22,801 nt of DNA, from NCBI GenBank assembly GCA_963579025.1, contig CAUZFZ010000163.1, positions 1 through 22,801 of the forward strand, given 5' to 3'. Shown piece by piece: positions 1-9,774 of this stretch. This stretch comes from CAUZFZ01 sp963579025. Its GTDB lineage: Bacteria; Planctomycetota; Planctomycetia; Planctomycetales; Planctomycetaceae. Positions within the stretch are counted from its first letter, which is position 1. Every line of letters begins with the position of its first letter. Under the pieces are notes generated by a model. It saw only the letters and a program-made list of their open reading frames with translations. It was not told where the DNA came from and searched no databases. Made by a program: the position numbers and the translations under genes.

Positions 1-802
1 CGGTGGTCGCCGTCTTGAGATTCCGGATACGACTGAGGCGACGTTCCAGGTCGGTCATGCGGTCGCAGACCTGCTCCAGACGCTTCATGACCGGTTGCAG
101 ACGCTGCGTACGGACGCTGAGTTCCTCGACCAGCGTGACCATTTTGCGCCGACGATTTCGAAGTTCCGTTTCGCGTGCTTTGCGGTCGGCCGGTAACAGT
201 GAGGTGTCGAGCACCAGGGCTTCTGCGTCCTGGACGTAATTACGACGCATGTGGTCCAGCGTTCGCAGATTGTGCGGCATGCGGGCCAGGATCTGATTCT
301 TCTCAAGTCCTTCAGTCACGGAGACCTTGATCGTGCGGTCGAACGGCAATTCGCTGCAGTGAACTGCCGTCAGAACTTCGATGATCGACTTCATCGCGTA
401 GTCGGATTCGAGTAATTCGCGACGGAAGCGTTTGCGCGTAATTTCGATCTTCTTGGCCAGAGCGATTTCTTCTTCACGAGTCAGCAGCGGAATCTCGCCC
501 ATCTGAGTGAGATACATGCGGACCGGATCGTCGATCCTGCGGCTGCCCTCTTCGGGCTCCATGTCGACGCCTTTGATGGGCCTCAGCCGTGCCTTTTGAC
601 GTTTCTTGTCCACGACCTCTGCGTTGGCTTCTTCGGCCACAATCTCCATACCCAGCTCTTCCAGAGACATCAGCAGATTGTCGAGCTTCTCCGGATTGAC
701 GGCCTCGTTCGGCAGGTAGGCATTCACCTGAGTGAAGGTCAGGTAACCCTGCTTGCGTCCGGCGTCGATCAAGTCGGCAAGCGTTTCATCAACTTTATGC
801 AT
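1..802 (-). CDS. rpoD: RNA polymerase primary sigma factor RpoD (N-terminal part, cut by window edge)
   Basis: This is the housekeeping sigma-70 factor, which directs core RNA polymerase to promoters. Reading the minus strand from the ATG at 802 gives about 267 codons with no stop up to the window edge. Residues about 1-55 (MHKVDETLADLI..., YLTFTQVNAYLP, LLMSLEELGMEIV) match sigma region 1.1. Residues about 92-120 (DDPVRMYLTQMGEIPLLTREEE) are the hallmark of region 1.2. A long charged helical stretch follows, as in the non-conserved region of large RpoD proteins. Regions 2-4 lie beyond the left edge. An AGAGGA Shine-Dalgarno element sits about 7 nt before the ATG. The gene starts 99 nt downstream of the dnaG stop on the same strand, the usual dnaG-rpoD arrangement. 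No convincing terminator lies between them, so co-transcription is likely. Confidence 0.95.
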   Translation of the reverse strand, partial: MHKVDETLADLIDAGRKQGYLTFTQVNAYLPNEAVNPEKLDNLLMSLEELGMEIVAEEANAEVVDKKRQKARLRPIKGVDMEPEEGSRRIDDPVRMYLTQMGEIPLLTREEEIALAKKIEITRKRFRRELLESDYAMKSIIEVLTAVHCSELPFDRTIKVSVTEGLEKNQILARMPHNLRTLDHMRRNYVQDAEALVLDTSLLPADRKARETELRNRRRKMVTLVEELSVRTQRLQPVMKRLEQVCDRMTDLERRLSRIRNLKTATT

Positions 803-901
803 GAGCTGTTCCTCTGGCTGGGTGATCGATCGAAGCGGTAACACACAACTGAAGTCGCAAGACTCCAGTCTTTCCGAACTCTTCCGACTCCGGAAACCGT
901 C

Positions 902-3043
902 TTACCGCGATGCCCGTTTGCGATGGAAAGCCGACGCCTTGCTGAGTTTCGCAAGAACATCGTCTTCCGTGCCGCCGCCTGCCATCGCCTGTCGACTCAG
1001 TTCCGCCTGGTGATTCCGTTCCTCCCGTCTCCACTTCAGGCGGTCGAGGTTCTCCTGAAAGAGCCCCGGACCTTCGTCTTCTCCGTCGAGCTGAAGTTTT
1101 CGCTCGACTCCTTTCAGGCGAGCCTGGTCCGCAATCCATACGGTCAGGCCTTTCAGCTCTAAACTCTCCGTGCTTAAAGTCACCCGCTCGAACGCTGGCT
1201 CGTGTCCCAACTCGATCTGGTCGTAGACAATCTGAAGCAACGCTCGCAAATACGGATTCAGGAAATCATCCACCCCGACTTCCTGTCGGGTCTGCTCACC
1301 CAGCTCCGGCCGGGTCAGCAATATCTCGAGTAGTTCGCACTCGAGTTGATCATCCTTCGATAAAGGCCGCCGGTGAAACTCGATCCGCTCGTCAATTGGT
1401 GGTTCAAAATCCGGATCGGACGCCTGCGGCGTGTATTCCTCAAAGGAAACTGGTGGGTGGTCTGCGTAGGGATCGGGGTATTGCCCCTGGTCGATGAACT
1501 GTCCGGTTTCCGGATCGAAGTCCGGCGGTGGTGTCTGACTTGGTCCTGAACGTGAACTTGGATTGGGACTTGTTCCGGCTGAGTATTGGTTAGGCTGACT
1601 CTTGCCCGGTTGTTTCTGATACGGGCCACCCTGTGACTTTTGATACTGAGGTTTGGGGAACGGTTCCTTTGGCTTGTATTTGTCCTGTGTCTGAATCTGC
1701 TTCCGCATCCTCTGCAGTCGACTCCGGACACTGGTTTCCGGCAGCCGCAGCCGCGTTGCCAGTCTACCGAGTATCAAGTCCTCGCGAGCTGTTCCGCTCA
1801 GCCCTGGCACTTTCGCCAGCAACGTGAGCATTTCGTTCAGCACTCGTTCCTGTCCGTCCACCGAGCCGAGCCCAATTTGCCCGGCTTCGTACTCCAGTTG
1901 GAACTCCCAGGCTTCCGGTGCCCGTTCGACAAGTTGTTCAAACGCCTCGCGTCCGTGTTGTCCAAGGTAGTCATCCGGGTCCTGGCCATCTGGAAGTGAC
2001 ATCACTCTCAGGTCAACACTCTGCCCGAGCAGCATTCGTACCGCCCGTGCGGAGCTTTTCTGTCCGGCTGCGTCGCCGTCGTAGACCATCACGATCTTCG
2101 GAGCGAACGCTTTCAGACGATTGACATGTGTTTCCGTTAATGCCGTTCCCAGAGTGGCCACAACGTTGCGCACTCCGAACTGATGGCAGGCAACGCAATC
2201 GGCATACCCCTCGGTAACAAGGACTGTTTTTGTCTCGCGTATCGCCTCGCGGGCCTCCGCTAACCCGAAGAGAACCCGTTGTTTCTGGAAGGCAATCGAT
2301 TCCGAACTGTTGAAGTACTTGGCCTGGTCCTCGTTCTTGTGGCCAGGAATGACGCGTCCCCCGAATGCAACAGTACGGGATCGCTCGTCGCGTATGGGAA
2401 ACAACACCCGGTCAACGAAGTAGTCGTAGTAACCTCCCGATCCCTCTCGTTTCTTTACCAGCCGAGCCTGTTCGAGCAGCGTCACCGGGAACTGCCCTTT
2501 GTTCCGTTGCAGCAGCCATTCCCAGTCATCGGGGTGATAGCCCATGCGGAACTGCTCGATAGTTTCCCGGCTATATCCACGTTTCTCCGTTAAGTACGCC
2601 AATACATCCTGACCGACCGGACTCAGCAGACATTCATGAAACTGCAGCTCGGCCCATTTCAGCACGGCGTATAGATCGTTCTTGCGAGCAGACTCGGTAA
2701 CTTCACGCTTTGATCGTTTAGGTATCTCGATATGAGCCCGCTCGGCCAGCGATTCGAGGGCTTCCCGAAACTCGACGTTCTCCCGCTTCATGACCCAGGT
2801 GAAGACATCACCGCCCTCATTGCAGACCCAGCAGCGATAACTCTGCCGGTCCGGATAAACCTTCATCGACGGGTTACTGTCGTCATGAAAGGGGCACAGA
2901 GCCGCATATTCGAGGCCCCCGCGCTGCGGCTGCAGCGTCAGCGATTCGCCAATCAGGCTGACGATGTCGGTCTGTGAGCGAACCTGTTCCTTGAAATCGC
3001 CCGGAAACTCTGACACCAGCAGCTCCTGCTCCAGCGGCGGCAT
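902..3043 (-). CDS. dnaG: DNA primase DnaG
   Basis: DnaG makes RNA primers for the replisome and docks on the DnaB helicase. Numbering from the ATG at 3043, the CHC2 zinc finger has C50, H53, C71 and C74 (CPFH...CWVC). The catalytic core has the RNAP-basic region around 205-260. The TOPRIM domain carries E278 in EGYADC and D322/D324 in YDGDAAG, the metal ligands. Residues about 452-560 form a long Pro/Gln/Ser/Tyr-rich low-complexity linker, unusually extended for the family. The C-terminal part (about 565-713) is helical, as expected for the helicase-binding domain. At 713 residues it is longer than typical DnaG (about 580-630), mostly because of the linker. The ATG at 3043 has a poor ribosome site. 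A GTG at 3016 (codon 10) has AGGAG six nt upstream and would give a canonical N-terminus (M-SEFPGDFKEQVRSQTDIV), so it may be the real start. rpoD follows 99 nt downstream. Confidence 0.96.
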   Translation of the reverse strand: MPPLEQELLVSEFPGDFKEQVRSQTDIVSLIGESLTLQPQRGGLEYAALCPFHDDSNPSMKVYPDRQSYRCWVCNEGGDVFTWVMKRENVEFREALESLAERAHIEIPKRSKREVTESARKNDLYAVLKWAELQFHECLLSPVGQDVLAYLTEKRGYSRETIEQFRMGYHPDDWEWLLQRNKGQFPVTLLEQARLVKKREGSGGYYDYFVDRVLFPIRDERSRTVAFGGRVIPGHKNEDQAKYFNSSESIAFQKQRVLFGLAEAREAIRETKTVLVTEGYADCVACHQFGVRNVVATLGTALTETHVNRLKAFAPKIVMVYDGDAAGQKSSARAVRMLLGQSVDLRVMSLPDGQDPDDYLGQHGREAFEQLVERAPEAWEFQLEYEAGQIGLGSVDGQERVLNEMLTLLAKVPGLSGTAREDLILGRLATRLRLPETSVRSRLQRMRKQIQTQDKYKPKEPFPKPQYQKSQGGPYQKQPGKSQPNQYSAGTSPNPSSRSGPSQTPPPDFDPETGQFIDQGQYPDPYADHPPVSFEEYTPQASDPDFEPPIDERIEFHRRPLSKDDQLECELLEILLTRPELGEQTRQEVGVDDFLNPYLRALLQIVYDQIELGHEPAFERVTLSTESLELKGLTVWIADQARLKGVERKLQLDGEDEGPGLFQENLDRLKWRREERNHQAELSRQAMAGGGTEDDVLAKLSKASAFHRKRASR
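3014..3027 (-). promoter_or_regulatory. Ribosome binding site favouring an internal GTG start of dnaG
   Basis: On the minus strand AGGAG (3023-3027) is followed after six nt by GTG (3014-3016), which is in frame with dnaG codon 10. The ATG nine codons upstream (3043) has only a weak GAG-type element. Other DnaG proteins start a few residues before the EQVRxxTDIV motif, which fits the GTG better. Confidence 0.55.
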
Positions 3044-3923
3044 TGATCTCGCATCTCGATCCCGAGACGCCTGCGATTAGACCAACGTCAACCCGTCCTG
3101 ATGACTGACACAATCGAAGACACGACAGCGAGCAGTACGAGAGAGGTTCGATCCCACTTCCGCATCCAGCCCGCCACAAAGTGAACATTAGAACCGCTTG
3201 ACGGCTCAGGTTTTGAGCGATCGAAACGACGCTGTTCGGTGTGTTCGACAGGTTTCCAACAGTCAGCATTCAGGGGAGTCCGTCCCGCTGAGCCGAACAT
3301 TGCAATTCTACGCGCTGGACGTGTCCGGTCAAGAACTCATCCGTGAAGTTACGACGAGACTTGCCTCCATAAGTTTATATCTGGCATAGGTTTCAGAGTT
3401 TCGCGCACCGCGCAGGTCGGTCATGGACGGAAGAGTCGCCGCTGGTTTTCGTAAGTGTCTTAACTGCTTCAATACAACCAGACTATGACGATTCTGGCGG
3501 TTGTGTTGGACACTTGGGGTGTGGACGCACGGTTTCCTTGTTGCATCAGCGTCGACGCTCGTTTGCCGAGGCCCTTCGCCTGGTGCAATCTGTCCGCGAT
3601 ACATGCACGCGCCGGAGCGTGGCAACAATCAGTCGCGTGCTTTTGAAACCGCGTCCCTGGATCGATATCATCCGGCCCCTTGGTGTTTGGCCAGCTCCGT
3701 TTGCTCAGGACTGGCCGGGTCCATCGCAGGATCGAGCGGCCTTTGGTATGTCAGTTGGCCGCCAGCAGTGGATGCTCATGGAAGCGGGTCCGCGGCGATC
3801 CCATCCGACGCATCCAGCGACGCCGGGTTCATTTCAAGAAGTCTCCGCGCTGAGCCTGTTAATTCGTTGCCCAATCTGGCCGACTGCAACAGCCCAGACA
3901 ACTAACAATCGAAGGAAACGCAG
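3044..3923. other. Long non-coding gap between divergent dnaG and the sugar kinase gene
   Basis: This 880-bp stretch has several open frames on both strands (for example plus 3514-4044), but none shows domain-like composition. They are rich in Arg, Ser, Pro, Trp and Cys and overlap real starts. It must contain the divergent promoters for dnaG and the kinase gene. An imperfect inverted repeat (ACAACC at 3474-3479, GGTTGT at 3499-3504) lies about 420 bp before the kinase. A T-loop-like string near 3151-3165 was checked and is not part of a tRNA. No confident promoter boxes are visible. Confidence 0.6.
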
Positions 3924-5000
3924 ATGCTTAACATCCCCCCCAGTGGCGCCGCTCTCGACTTTCTTGCACTGGGAGCTCTGGTCAACCGCATCGACCCGGG
4001 CCGTATCCCGTTTCGCAAAGCGAGTCAGTGCGCCATTCATGTGAGCGGTGGTGAGTTCAATTGTGCCGCCAACCTGAGCGACTGCTTCGGCATGTCGACG
4101 GGCATCGCGTCGGCAATGGTCGACAATCCGATCGGCGATCTGATCAACGAACGTGTCCGGGCGATGGGTGTCAAATCGCACTACAAGCGGTTCGAGCACA
4201 ACGGGGTCAACGGTCCGAACATGGCGACCGTGTACAGCGACCAGGGCTGCGGCGTCCGTGCCCCGGTCGTCTTTTACAACCGAGCGAATGAAGCCGCAGC
4301 TCTCCTCAAACCCGGCGACATCAACTGGAAATCAATCTTCGCAGGCGGAGTCCGCTGGTTTCACACGGGCGGTATCTTCGCAGCTCTGTCATCCACGACG
4401 CCCGACGTCATCATCGAGGGCATGCAGGCCGCGAAGGATGCCGGAGCCATTGTCTCATTCGACCTGAATTACCGGGCAAAGTTGTGGCAGATTTCTGGCG
4501 GTGCCGACACCTGCCAGTCGACACTCCGCAGCATCGTCGAGCTGTGCGACGTGTTGGTGGGCAATGAAGAAGACCTGCAGATGGGCCTGGGTATCAAAGG
4601 GCAGGACGTCGAAAACTCCGGCAAGCTCGACCCGAGTGCCTTCTTTGGCATGATGGAAGGTGTGGCCAAAGAACTGCCGAATGTGAAAGCCGTCGCGACG
4701 ACTCTTCGCGAAGTCGTCACGACCAACCGTCACAACTGGAGTGCCGTCTTGTGGCTCGAGGGCGAGACGTTTCAGGCTCCGGAAGCCTCACTGGACGTCC
4801 TCGACCGAGTGGGTGGTGGAGACGGATTCGCATCCGGCCTGTTCTACGGACTGATGTCAGGCGAGACACCGGAACAGGCCCTGCGTCTGGGCTGGGCTCA
4901 CGGAGCCCTGCTGACAACATTCCCGGGAGACACAACCATGGCTTCGCTGGAACAGGTCAAAGCGTTCGCCGAAGGCGGATCAGCCCGCATCCAGCGCTGA
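3924..5000 (+). CDS. PfkB-family carbohydrate kinase, 2-keto-3-deoxygluconate kinase-like
   Basis: This is a ribokinase/PfkB-fold ATP-dependent sugar kinase of 358 residues. The most likely substrate is a sugar acid such as 2-keto-3-deoxygluconate (giving KDPG) or a related ketose. Visible marks are the N-terminal substrate-binding GGEFNCAANLS (residues 42-52), FDLNYRAKLW (179-188) and NEED (214-217) as in KDG kinases, and the C-terminal anion-hole/catalytic signature DRVGGGDGFASG with catalytic base D300. The usual signature is DTxGAGDxF, so Thr and Ala are replaced, a change also tolerated in KDG-kinase-like members. The ATG at 3924 has GAAGGAA eight nt upstream. Next comes gnd on the same strand, separated by a palindromic repeat, which suggests a role in gluconate/ketogluconate use. 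The exact substrate cannot be fixed from sequence. Confidence 0.88.
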   Translation: MLNIPPSGAALDFLALGALVNRIDPGRIPFRKASQCAIHVSGGEFNCAANLSDCFGMSTGIASAMVDNPIGDLINERVRAMGVKSHYKRFEHNGVNGPNMATVYSDQGCGVRAPVVFYNRANEAAALLKPGDINWKSIFAGGVRWFHTGGIFAALSSTTPDVIIEGMQAAKDAGAIVSFDLNYRAKLWQISGGADTCQSTLRSIVELCDVLVGNEEDLQMGLGIKGQDVENSGKLDPSAFFGMMEGVAKELPNVKAVATTLREVVTTNRHNWSAVLWLEGETFQAPEASLDVLDRVGGGDGFASGLFYGLMSGETPEQALRLGWAHGALLTTFPGDTTMASLEQVKAFAEGGSARIQR

Positions 5001-5025
5001 GTGGCCGATTCGCAACAAGAGACAA

Positions 5026-5111
5026 GTAGGCCGGAACAAGCGGAGCGCAGTTCCGGCATTTTGATGTCCACTGGAAACTGCCGGAACTGCGCTTCGCTTG
5101 TTCCGGCCTAC
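5026..5111. repeat. REP/BIME-like palindromic repeat, copy 1
   Basis: Two 33-bp arms (5026-5058 and 5079-5111) are inverted copies with a single mismatch, separated by a 20-nt spacer. Each arm begins at its outer end with GTAG and is itself a hairpin: GCCGGAAC, a 12-nt loop, then GTTCCGGC. A GTAG foot plus an imperfect hairpin, arranged as an inverted pair, is the architecture of REP sequences in BIMEs, which RAYT (TnpA-REP) transposases mobilise. A second, diverged copy lies at 20050-20119. This copy fills most of the gap between the kinase stop and the gnd start, so the transcript would carry a strong stem-loop there. Confidence 0.85.
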
Positions 5112-5127
5112 ATCAAAGATCCTGAAC

Positions 5128-6597
<1,470 letters not shown>

Positions 6598-6614
6598 CAG
6601 ACTGGAGCGGTCCC

Positions 6615-7502
6615 GTGCCTGAAGATTCCACGACTTCGCTGGCAGGTCGCACAGTAGTCATCACCGGAGGCACGCGAGGCATTGGCCTGGCCATTGGTCT
6701 GCGATTGGCACGTGACGGGGCCAACGTCGCGATCCTCGGCAAGACCGCCGAGCCGAACCCTAAACTTCCGGGCACGATCTTCACCGCAGCGGACGAAATC
6801 CGTGCGGCTGGCGGACAGGCTCTGCCGATTCAGTGCGATCTGCGGATGGATGATCAGGTCGAGACGGCGATCGAGCAGACGGTCGCCGAGTTCGGTGGCA
6901 TCGATATCCTGATCAACAACGCCAGTGCCATCTTCCTGGCCGGGACGCTGGAGACGCCGATGAAGCGGTTTGACCTGATGCATCAGGTCAACGTCCGGGC
7001 CACGTTTCTGGCGAGTCAACTGTGCCTGCCGCATCTGTTGAAGTCGGACAATCCCCACATCCTCAATCTGTCACCGCCGGCCGACATGGACAAAGGCTGG
7101 TTCGCCGGCACGCTGCCGTACACGATGGCGAAATACGGGATGAGCCTGTGTGTGCTGGGTATGGCTCAGGAGTTTGCGCGTCAGGGTGTTGCAGTAAATG
7201 CTTTATGGCCGAAGACAGGAATCGCGACAGCGGCGGTCAAGAATCTGTTGGGCGGAGACGCCGCTGTGGCAAACTGTCGACATCCCGAAATCGTGGCGGA
7301 TGCGGCGTGGCAGATCGTGACCCGACCAAGTCCTGAGTGCACGGGCAACTTCTTCATTGACGAAGAGGTACTTCGGGCTGGTGGTGTGACCGATTTCGAC
7401 CAGTACGCCGTCACTCCGGGCACGTCACAACTGATGCCCGACTTCTTTCTGGATAAGCCCGACTTCGCGCAGCTTGCGAAACTGATGCACGGCGACCGCT
7501 AA
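6615..7502 (+). CDS. Short-chain dehydrogenase/reductase (SDR), HSDL2-like
   Basis: This is an NAD(P)-dependent oxidoreductase of the classical SDR fold, 295 residues, starting at a GTG with GGAG seven nt upstream. The cofactor loop TGGTRGIG is at 17-24, NNAS at 101-104, the catalytic Ser in NLSPP is S153, and Y169-x3-K173 is in YTMAKYG. An extended cofactor-side segment (GKTAEPNPKLPGTIFTAADEI) and the NALWPKTGIATAA stretch resemble the hydroxysteroid-dehydrogenase-like-2 branch (PRK08278-type proteins) rather than FabG. A C-terminal extension (YAVTPGTSQLMPDFFLD) is also typical of that branch. The substrate is unknown. It lies 17 nt after gnd, so it is likely co-transcribed, but this does not prove a role in sugar metabolism. 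Confidence 0.9.
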   Translation: MPEDSTTSLAGRTVVITGGTRGIGLAIGLRLARDGANVAILGKTAEPNPKLPGTIFTAADEIRAAGGQALPIQCDLRMDDQVETAIEQTVAEFGGIDILINNASAIFLAGTLETPMKRFDLMHQVNVRATFLASQLCLPHLLKSDNPHILNLSPPADMDKGWFAGTLPYTMAKYGMSLCVLGMAQEFARQGVAVNALWPKTGIATAAVKNLLGGDAAVANCRHPEIVADAAWQIVTRPSPECTGNFFIDEEVLRAGGVTDFDQYAVTPGTSQLMPDFFLDKPDFAQLAKLMHGDR

Positions 7503-7513
7503 GAAACAGGGGG

Positions 7514-7530
7514 ACCGGTGGAGAACTGGT
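7514..7530. other. Small hairpin between convergent SDR and dapF genes
   Basis: ACCGGT, a 5-nt loop, then ACTGGT can form a six-pair stem with one G-U wobble in the 49-bp gap between the two convergent stop codons. There is no T-run on either strand, so it is at best a weak terminator. Confidence 0.25.
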
Positions 7531-7551
7531 AGGACAAGCCGCGTCAGCTTC

Positions 7552-8409
7552 TTATCCGTCAGTGGCCGGCGTGGCGTGCGGCCATTCGCCGGTGAAGACT
7601 TCCCGGGCTGGCCCGGTCATGAAGATCTCGTTGGAGTCTTCCCGCCATTCGATTTCCAGGTCGCCACCGCGCAGATGCACTGTCACCTGCCGTCCATGTT
7701 TGCCGGCCAATACTCCGGCGACGACCGCACCGCAGGCCCCCGTCCCGCAGGCCCATGTTTCGCCCGAACCTCGCTCCCACACACGCATCACGGTCTCGGT
7801 TGCTGACAACACCTGAATGAACTCGACATTCACGCGGCTCGGGAATGCGGCATGCATTTCGATCTGCGGACCGATCCCCAGAACCAGTTCGTCAGTCGGT
7901 TCCTCGACGAAAGTGACACAATGCGGATTGCCCGTCGAGACGCAGGTCACATCGAAGGACCGGCCCGCGACTTCCAGCCGGGCGTTGATCGGGGGGTCAC
8001 CTGGCAGAGTTGTTGGGATATCGGCGCTGGTCAGGATCGGCTGCGACATGTTGACCCGCACGCGATCCACCGCACCATTTGAGCTGAAGCACTGCAGCGT
8101 CAGCACTCCATGATCAGTTTCGATGGCCAGCTCATCATGGCTGGCCAGATTTCGATCTCGCACGAATTTCGCGACGCAGCGAATCGCGTTGCCGCACATC
8201 TCGGCTCGAGAGCCGTCCGCATTGTGCATGATCATGCGGGCGTCGGCCTGCTCGGACGGCGTGATCAGAACAAGTCCGTCACCGCCGACTCCGAAGTGCC
8301 GATCCGACATGGCCCGAGCCAGAGACGGGATATCGTCGACGCCTGGCGATTCGAAACCATTGAGGTAGATATAGTCGTTTCCAGCGCCTTCCATCTTCGT
8401 GAACTGCAT
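7552..8409 (-). CDS. dapF: Diaminopimelate epimerase
   Basis: Interconverts LL- and meso-diaminopimelate in lysine and peptidoglycan precursor synthesis, in the cytoplasm. The 285-residue length is normal. The N-terminus MQFTKMEGAGNDYIYLNG is characteristic. The two catalytic cysteines are both present: C72 in ADGSRAEMCGNAIRC and C221 in ERGSGETWACGTGACG. The substrate-binding GNPHCV segment (160-165) is present. The ATG at 8409 has GAGGAAC upstream. Its presence agrees with planctomycetes having peptidoglycan and a complete lysine route. The gene lies 179 bp downstream of an exported protein gene on the same strand and converges on the SDR gene. No neighbouring lysine genes are seen. Confidence 0.97.
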   Translation of the reverse strand: MQFTKMEGAGNDYIYLNGFESPGVDDIPSLARAMSDRHFGVGGDGLVLITPSEQADARMIMHNADGSRAEMCGNAIRCVAKFVRDRNLASHDELAIETDHGVLTLQCFSSNGAVDRVRVNMSQPILTSADIPTTLPGDPPINARLEVAGRSFDVTCVSTGNPHCVTFVEEPTDELVLGIGPQIEMHAAFPSRVNVEFIQVLSATETVMRVWERGSGETWACGTGACGAVVAGVLAGKHGRQVTVHLRGGDLEIEWREDSNEIFMTGPAREVFTGEWPHATPATDG

Positions 8410-8588
8410 CAGACGGGTTCCTCACAGCCTTGTGGTTCGCGAGTTGCATGCAGATTGTGCCGGGATGTCGTCTGAAACACGACTCAACCGAATCACGTGC
8501 CAAATCACAGGCATTGGGCCATGTCGAGCCGCCACCATTACACGGGCGACACATGGATGCGTGCAGCGGTTCGGAGGGACAATCACGA

Positions 8589-9722
8589 CTACTTCCGCAG
8601 CTTCTCGAACTCTTCACGCTGGCGGTTGCGATCGTTGAGCTGCTTGACTGTCCGTGTCGTCACCCAGATGAACGGTTCGCCTGCCTCGTCCTGAAGAAGT
8701 TCGCGCATCAGGTGGGGAAACGTCGCCCGGTCCAGCAGCCCGCTCCATGTCATCTTCTTCGGCGGCTGTGAGACCTTCAGCCGCTCCAGTTGGATTCCCG
8801 CGGCCTCAATCCGGTGTGTGTCGATCTGAATCGAGATACCAGTCTTCACCGAGGCCGCGGTCAGGACGTCTGTCAACGGAACCTCGTCCAGCGTGACCGG
8901 AATCACTTCAACAAGTTTTGGCATCGTGTGCAGAGGTGCCCGCTCAAGCGGCCAGCCGATGGGCCACACAGCCGCCGTCTCTCCAAGCGGCACGATCGTC
9001 AGTTCCAGTGTTCCTCGCGGCGTCCGTCCCGGGTGAAAACCCAGACCGGCACTGTTGAGCAGAATGCCCAGGGCCGCTCCGCGGCTCATACCGGCGAGTC
9101 CATCAGGTGCCGGAGCCGGCGGCGGATTCGACCGCAGTTGCTCTTCTGCCTCGACGGACAGTTTGAGCGGCAGAGACTCCGGCAATTCAACGCCCGCCAG
9201 TGAACGGTCCAGAGTTAGACCTTCCAGGCTGCGTGTCACCGGAGCTTCCAGCGCGGCAAAGACCTGCGTGAACTGCTGCGGCGACAGGCCAAAGCCCGGC
9301 TTGCCGTCCGTGCTGCCCTGCGCGCCGTACGTCTTCAGCTCGCGAATCCATTCTGCCAGGCGAGCGGCGTCACTCGATCGGAACCGTCGACCGGGAAAAA
9401 CAATCGAACCGTCGCGCTTCAACTCCCCAACGGCGCTGACGTAACGTGTCCGCCCACGACGTGTCTCGGTCACTTCCGGTCGGTCATCGCCGACGGGCGG
9501 TCGAATTCGGACCGACACCCGCAACTTCGCGAAGGTCGAACCCCACTGCTGCGCGGATACGCCCGACACCGTCGAAGTAGTCAGCAATACGACTGACACA
9601 TCAGTCGGTGGTATCTGAGTCTTACCACTTGACGAAGGCTGCCTGACGCGGCCCTGCGCAAGAGCAACCGTCGTGGCCGAACTCAACAGCACTGCAACAC
9701 CGGCAACGTAGATCAGTCGCAT
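8589..9722 (-). CDS. Exported protein of unknown function with a possible STN-like C-terminal domain
   Basis: I do not recognise this as a named family. The ATG at 9722 is preferred over 9821 because it opens directly with a signal peptide (MRLIYVAGVAVLLSSATTVALAQ, probable cleavage after residue 22-23), with GGGGCAGGA just upstream. The mature 350 or so residues contain an Arg-rich region with a GDDRPEVTETRRGRTRY segment, a Pro-rich spacer (SNPPPAPAPDG), and a C-terminal part. In that part VIPVTLDEVPLTDVLTAAS...GISIQID resembles the secretin/TonB short N-terminal fold (amphipathic DVPLxDVL motif). This suggests a periplasmic or outer-membrane-associated role, but it is inference. It lies downstream of the giant surface protein gene, separated by a strong terminator, so it probably has its own promoter. 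Confidence 0.7.
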   Translation of the reverse strand: MRLIYVAGVAVLLSSATTVALAQGRVRQPSSSGKTQIPPTDVSVVLLTTSTVSGVSAQQWGSTFAKLRVSVRIRPPVGDDRPEVTETRRGRTRYVSAVGELKRDGSIVFPGRRFRSSDAARLAEWIRELKTYGAQGSTDGKPGFGLSPQQFTQVFAALEAPVTRSLEGLTLDRSLAGVELPESLPLKLSVEAEEQLRSNPPPAPAPDGLAGMSRGAALGILLNSAGLGFHPGRTPRGTLELTIVPLGETAAVWPIGWPLERAPLHTMPKLVEVIPVTLDEVPLTDVLTAASVKTGISIQIDTHRIEAAGIQLERLKVSQPPKKMTWSGLLDRATFPHLMRELLQDEAGEPFIWVTTRTVKQLNDRNRQREEFEKLRK

Positions 9723-9742
9723 TGGTCCTGCCCCGCGATTAA

Positions 9743-9758
9743 CGATGCCGTTGCATCG
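9743..9758. other. Short hairpin just upstream of the exported protein gene
   Basis: CGATGC, loop CGTT, GCATCG gives a perfect six-pair stem 21 nt upstream of the ATG at 9722. In the mRNA it would lie in the 5' leader. Function is not evident. Confidence 0.3.
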
Positions 9759-9774
9759 CACAGTTGCTGAACAC

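Noticed and set aside
803..901. AGACT-CC-AGTCT and TTTCC...GGAAA pairings between dnaG and rpoD considered as a terminator
   Set aside because: The stems are short or have an impossible two-base loop, and no U-run follows; read-through from dnaG to rpoD is more likely.
3140..3175. GGTTCGATCCCAC string resembling a tRNA T-loop, followed by CCGCATCCA
   Set aside because: The stem has a mismatch and no complementary acceptor arm, D-arm or anticodon arm is found about 60 nt upstream.
3514..4044. 176-codon plus-strand open frame overlapping the kinase start
   Set aside because: Arg/Ser/Pro/Trp-rich with no domain pattern, and it overlaps the clearly coding kinase N-terminus in another frame.
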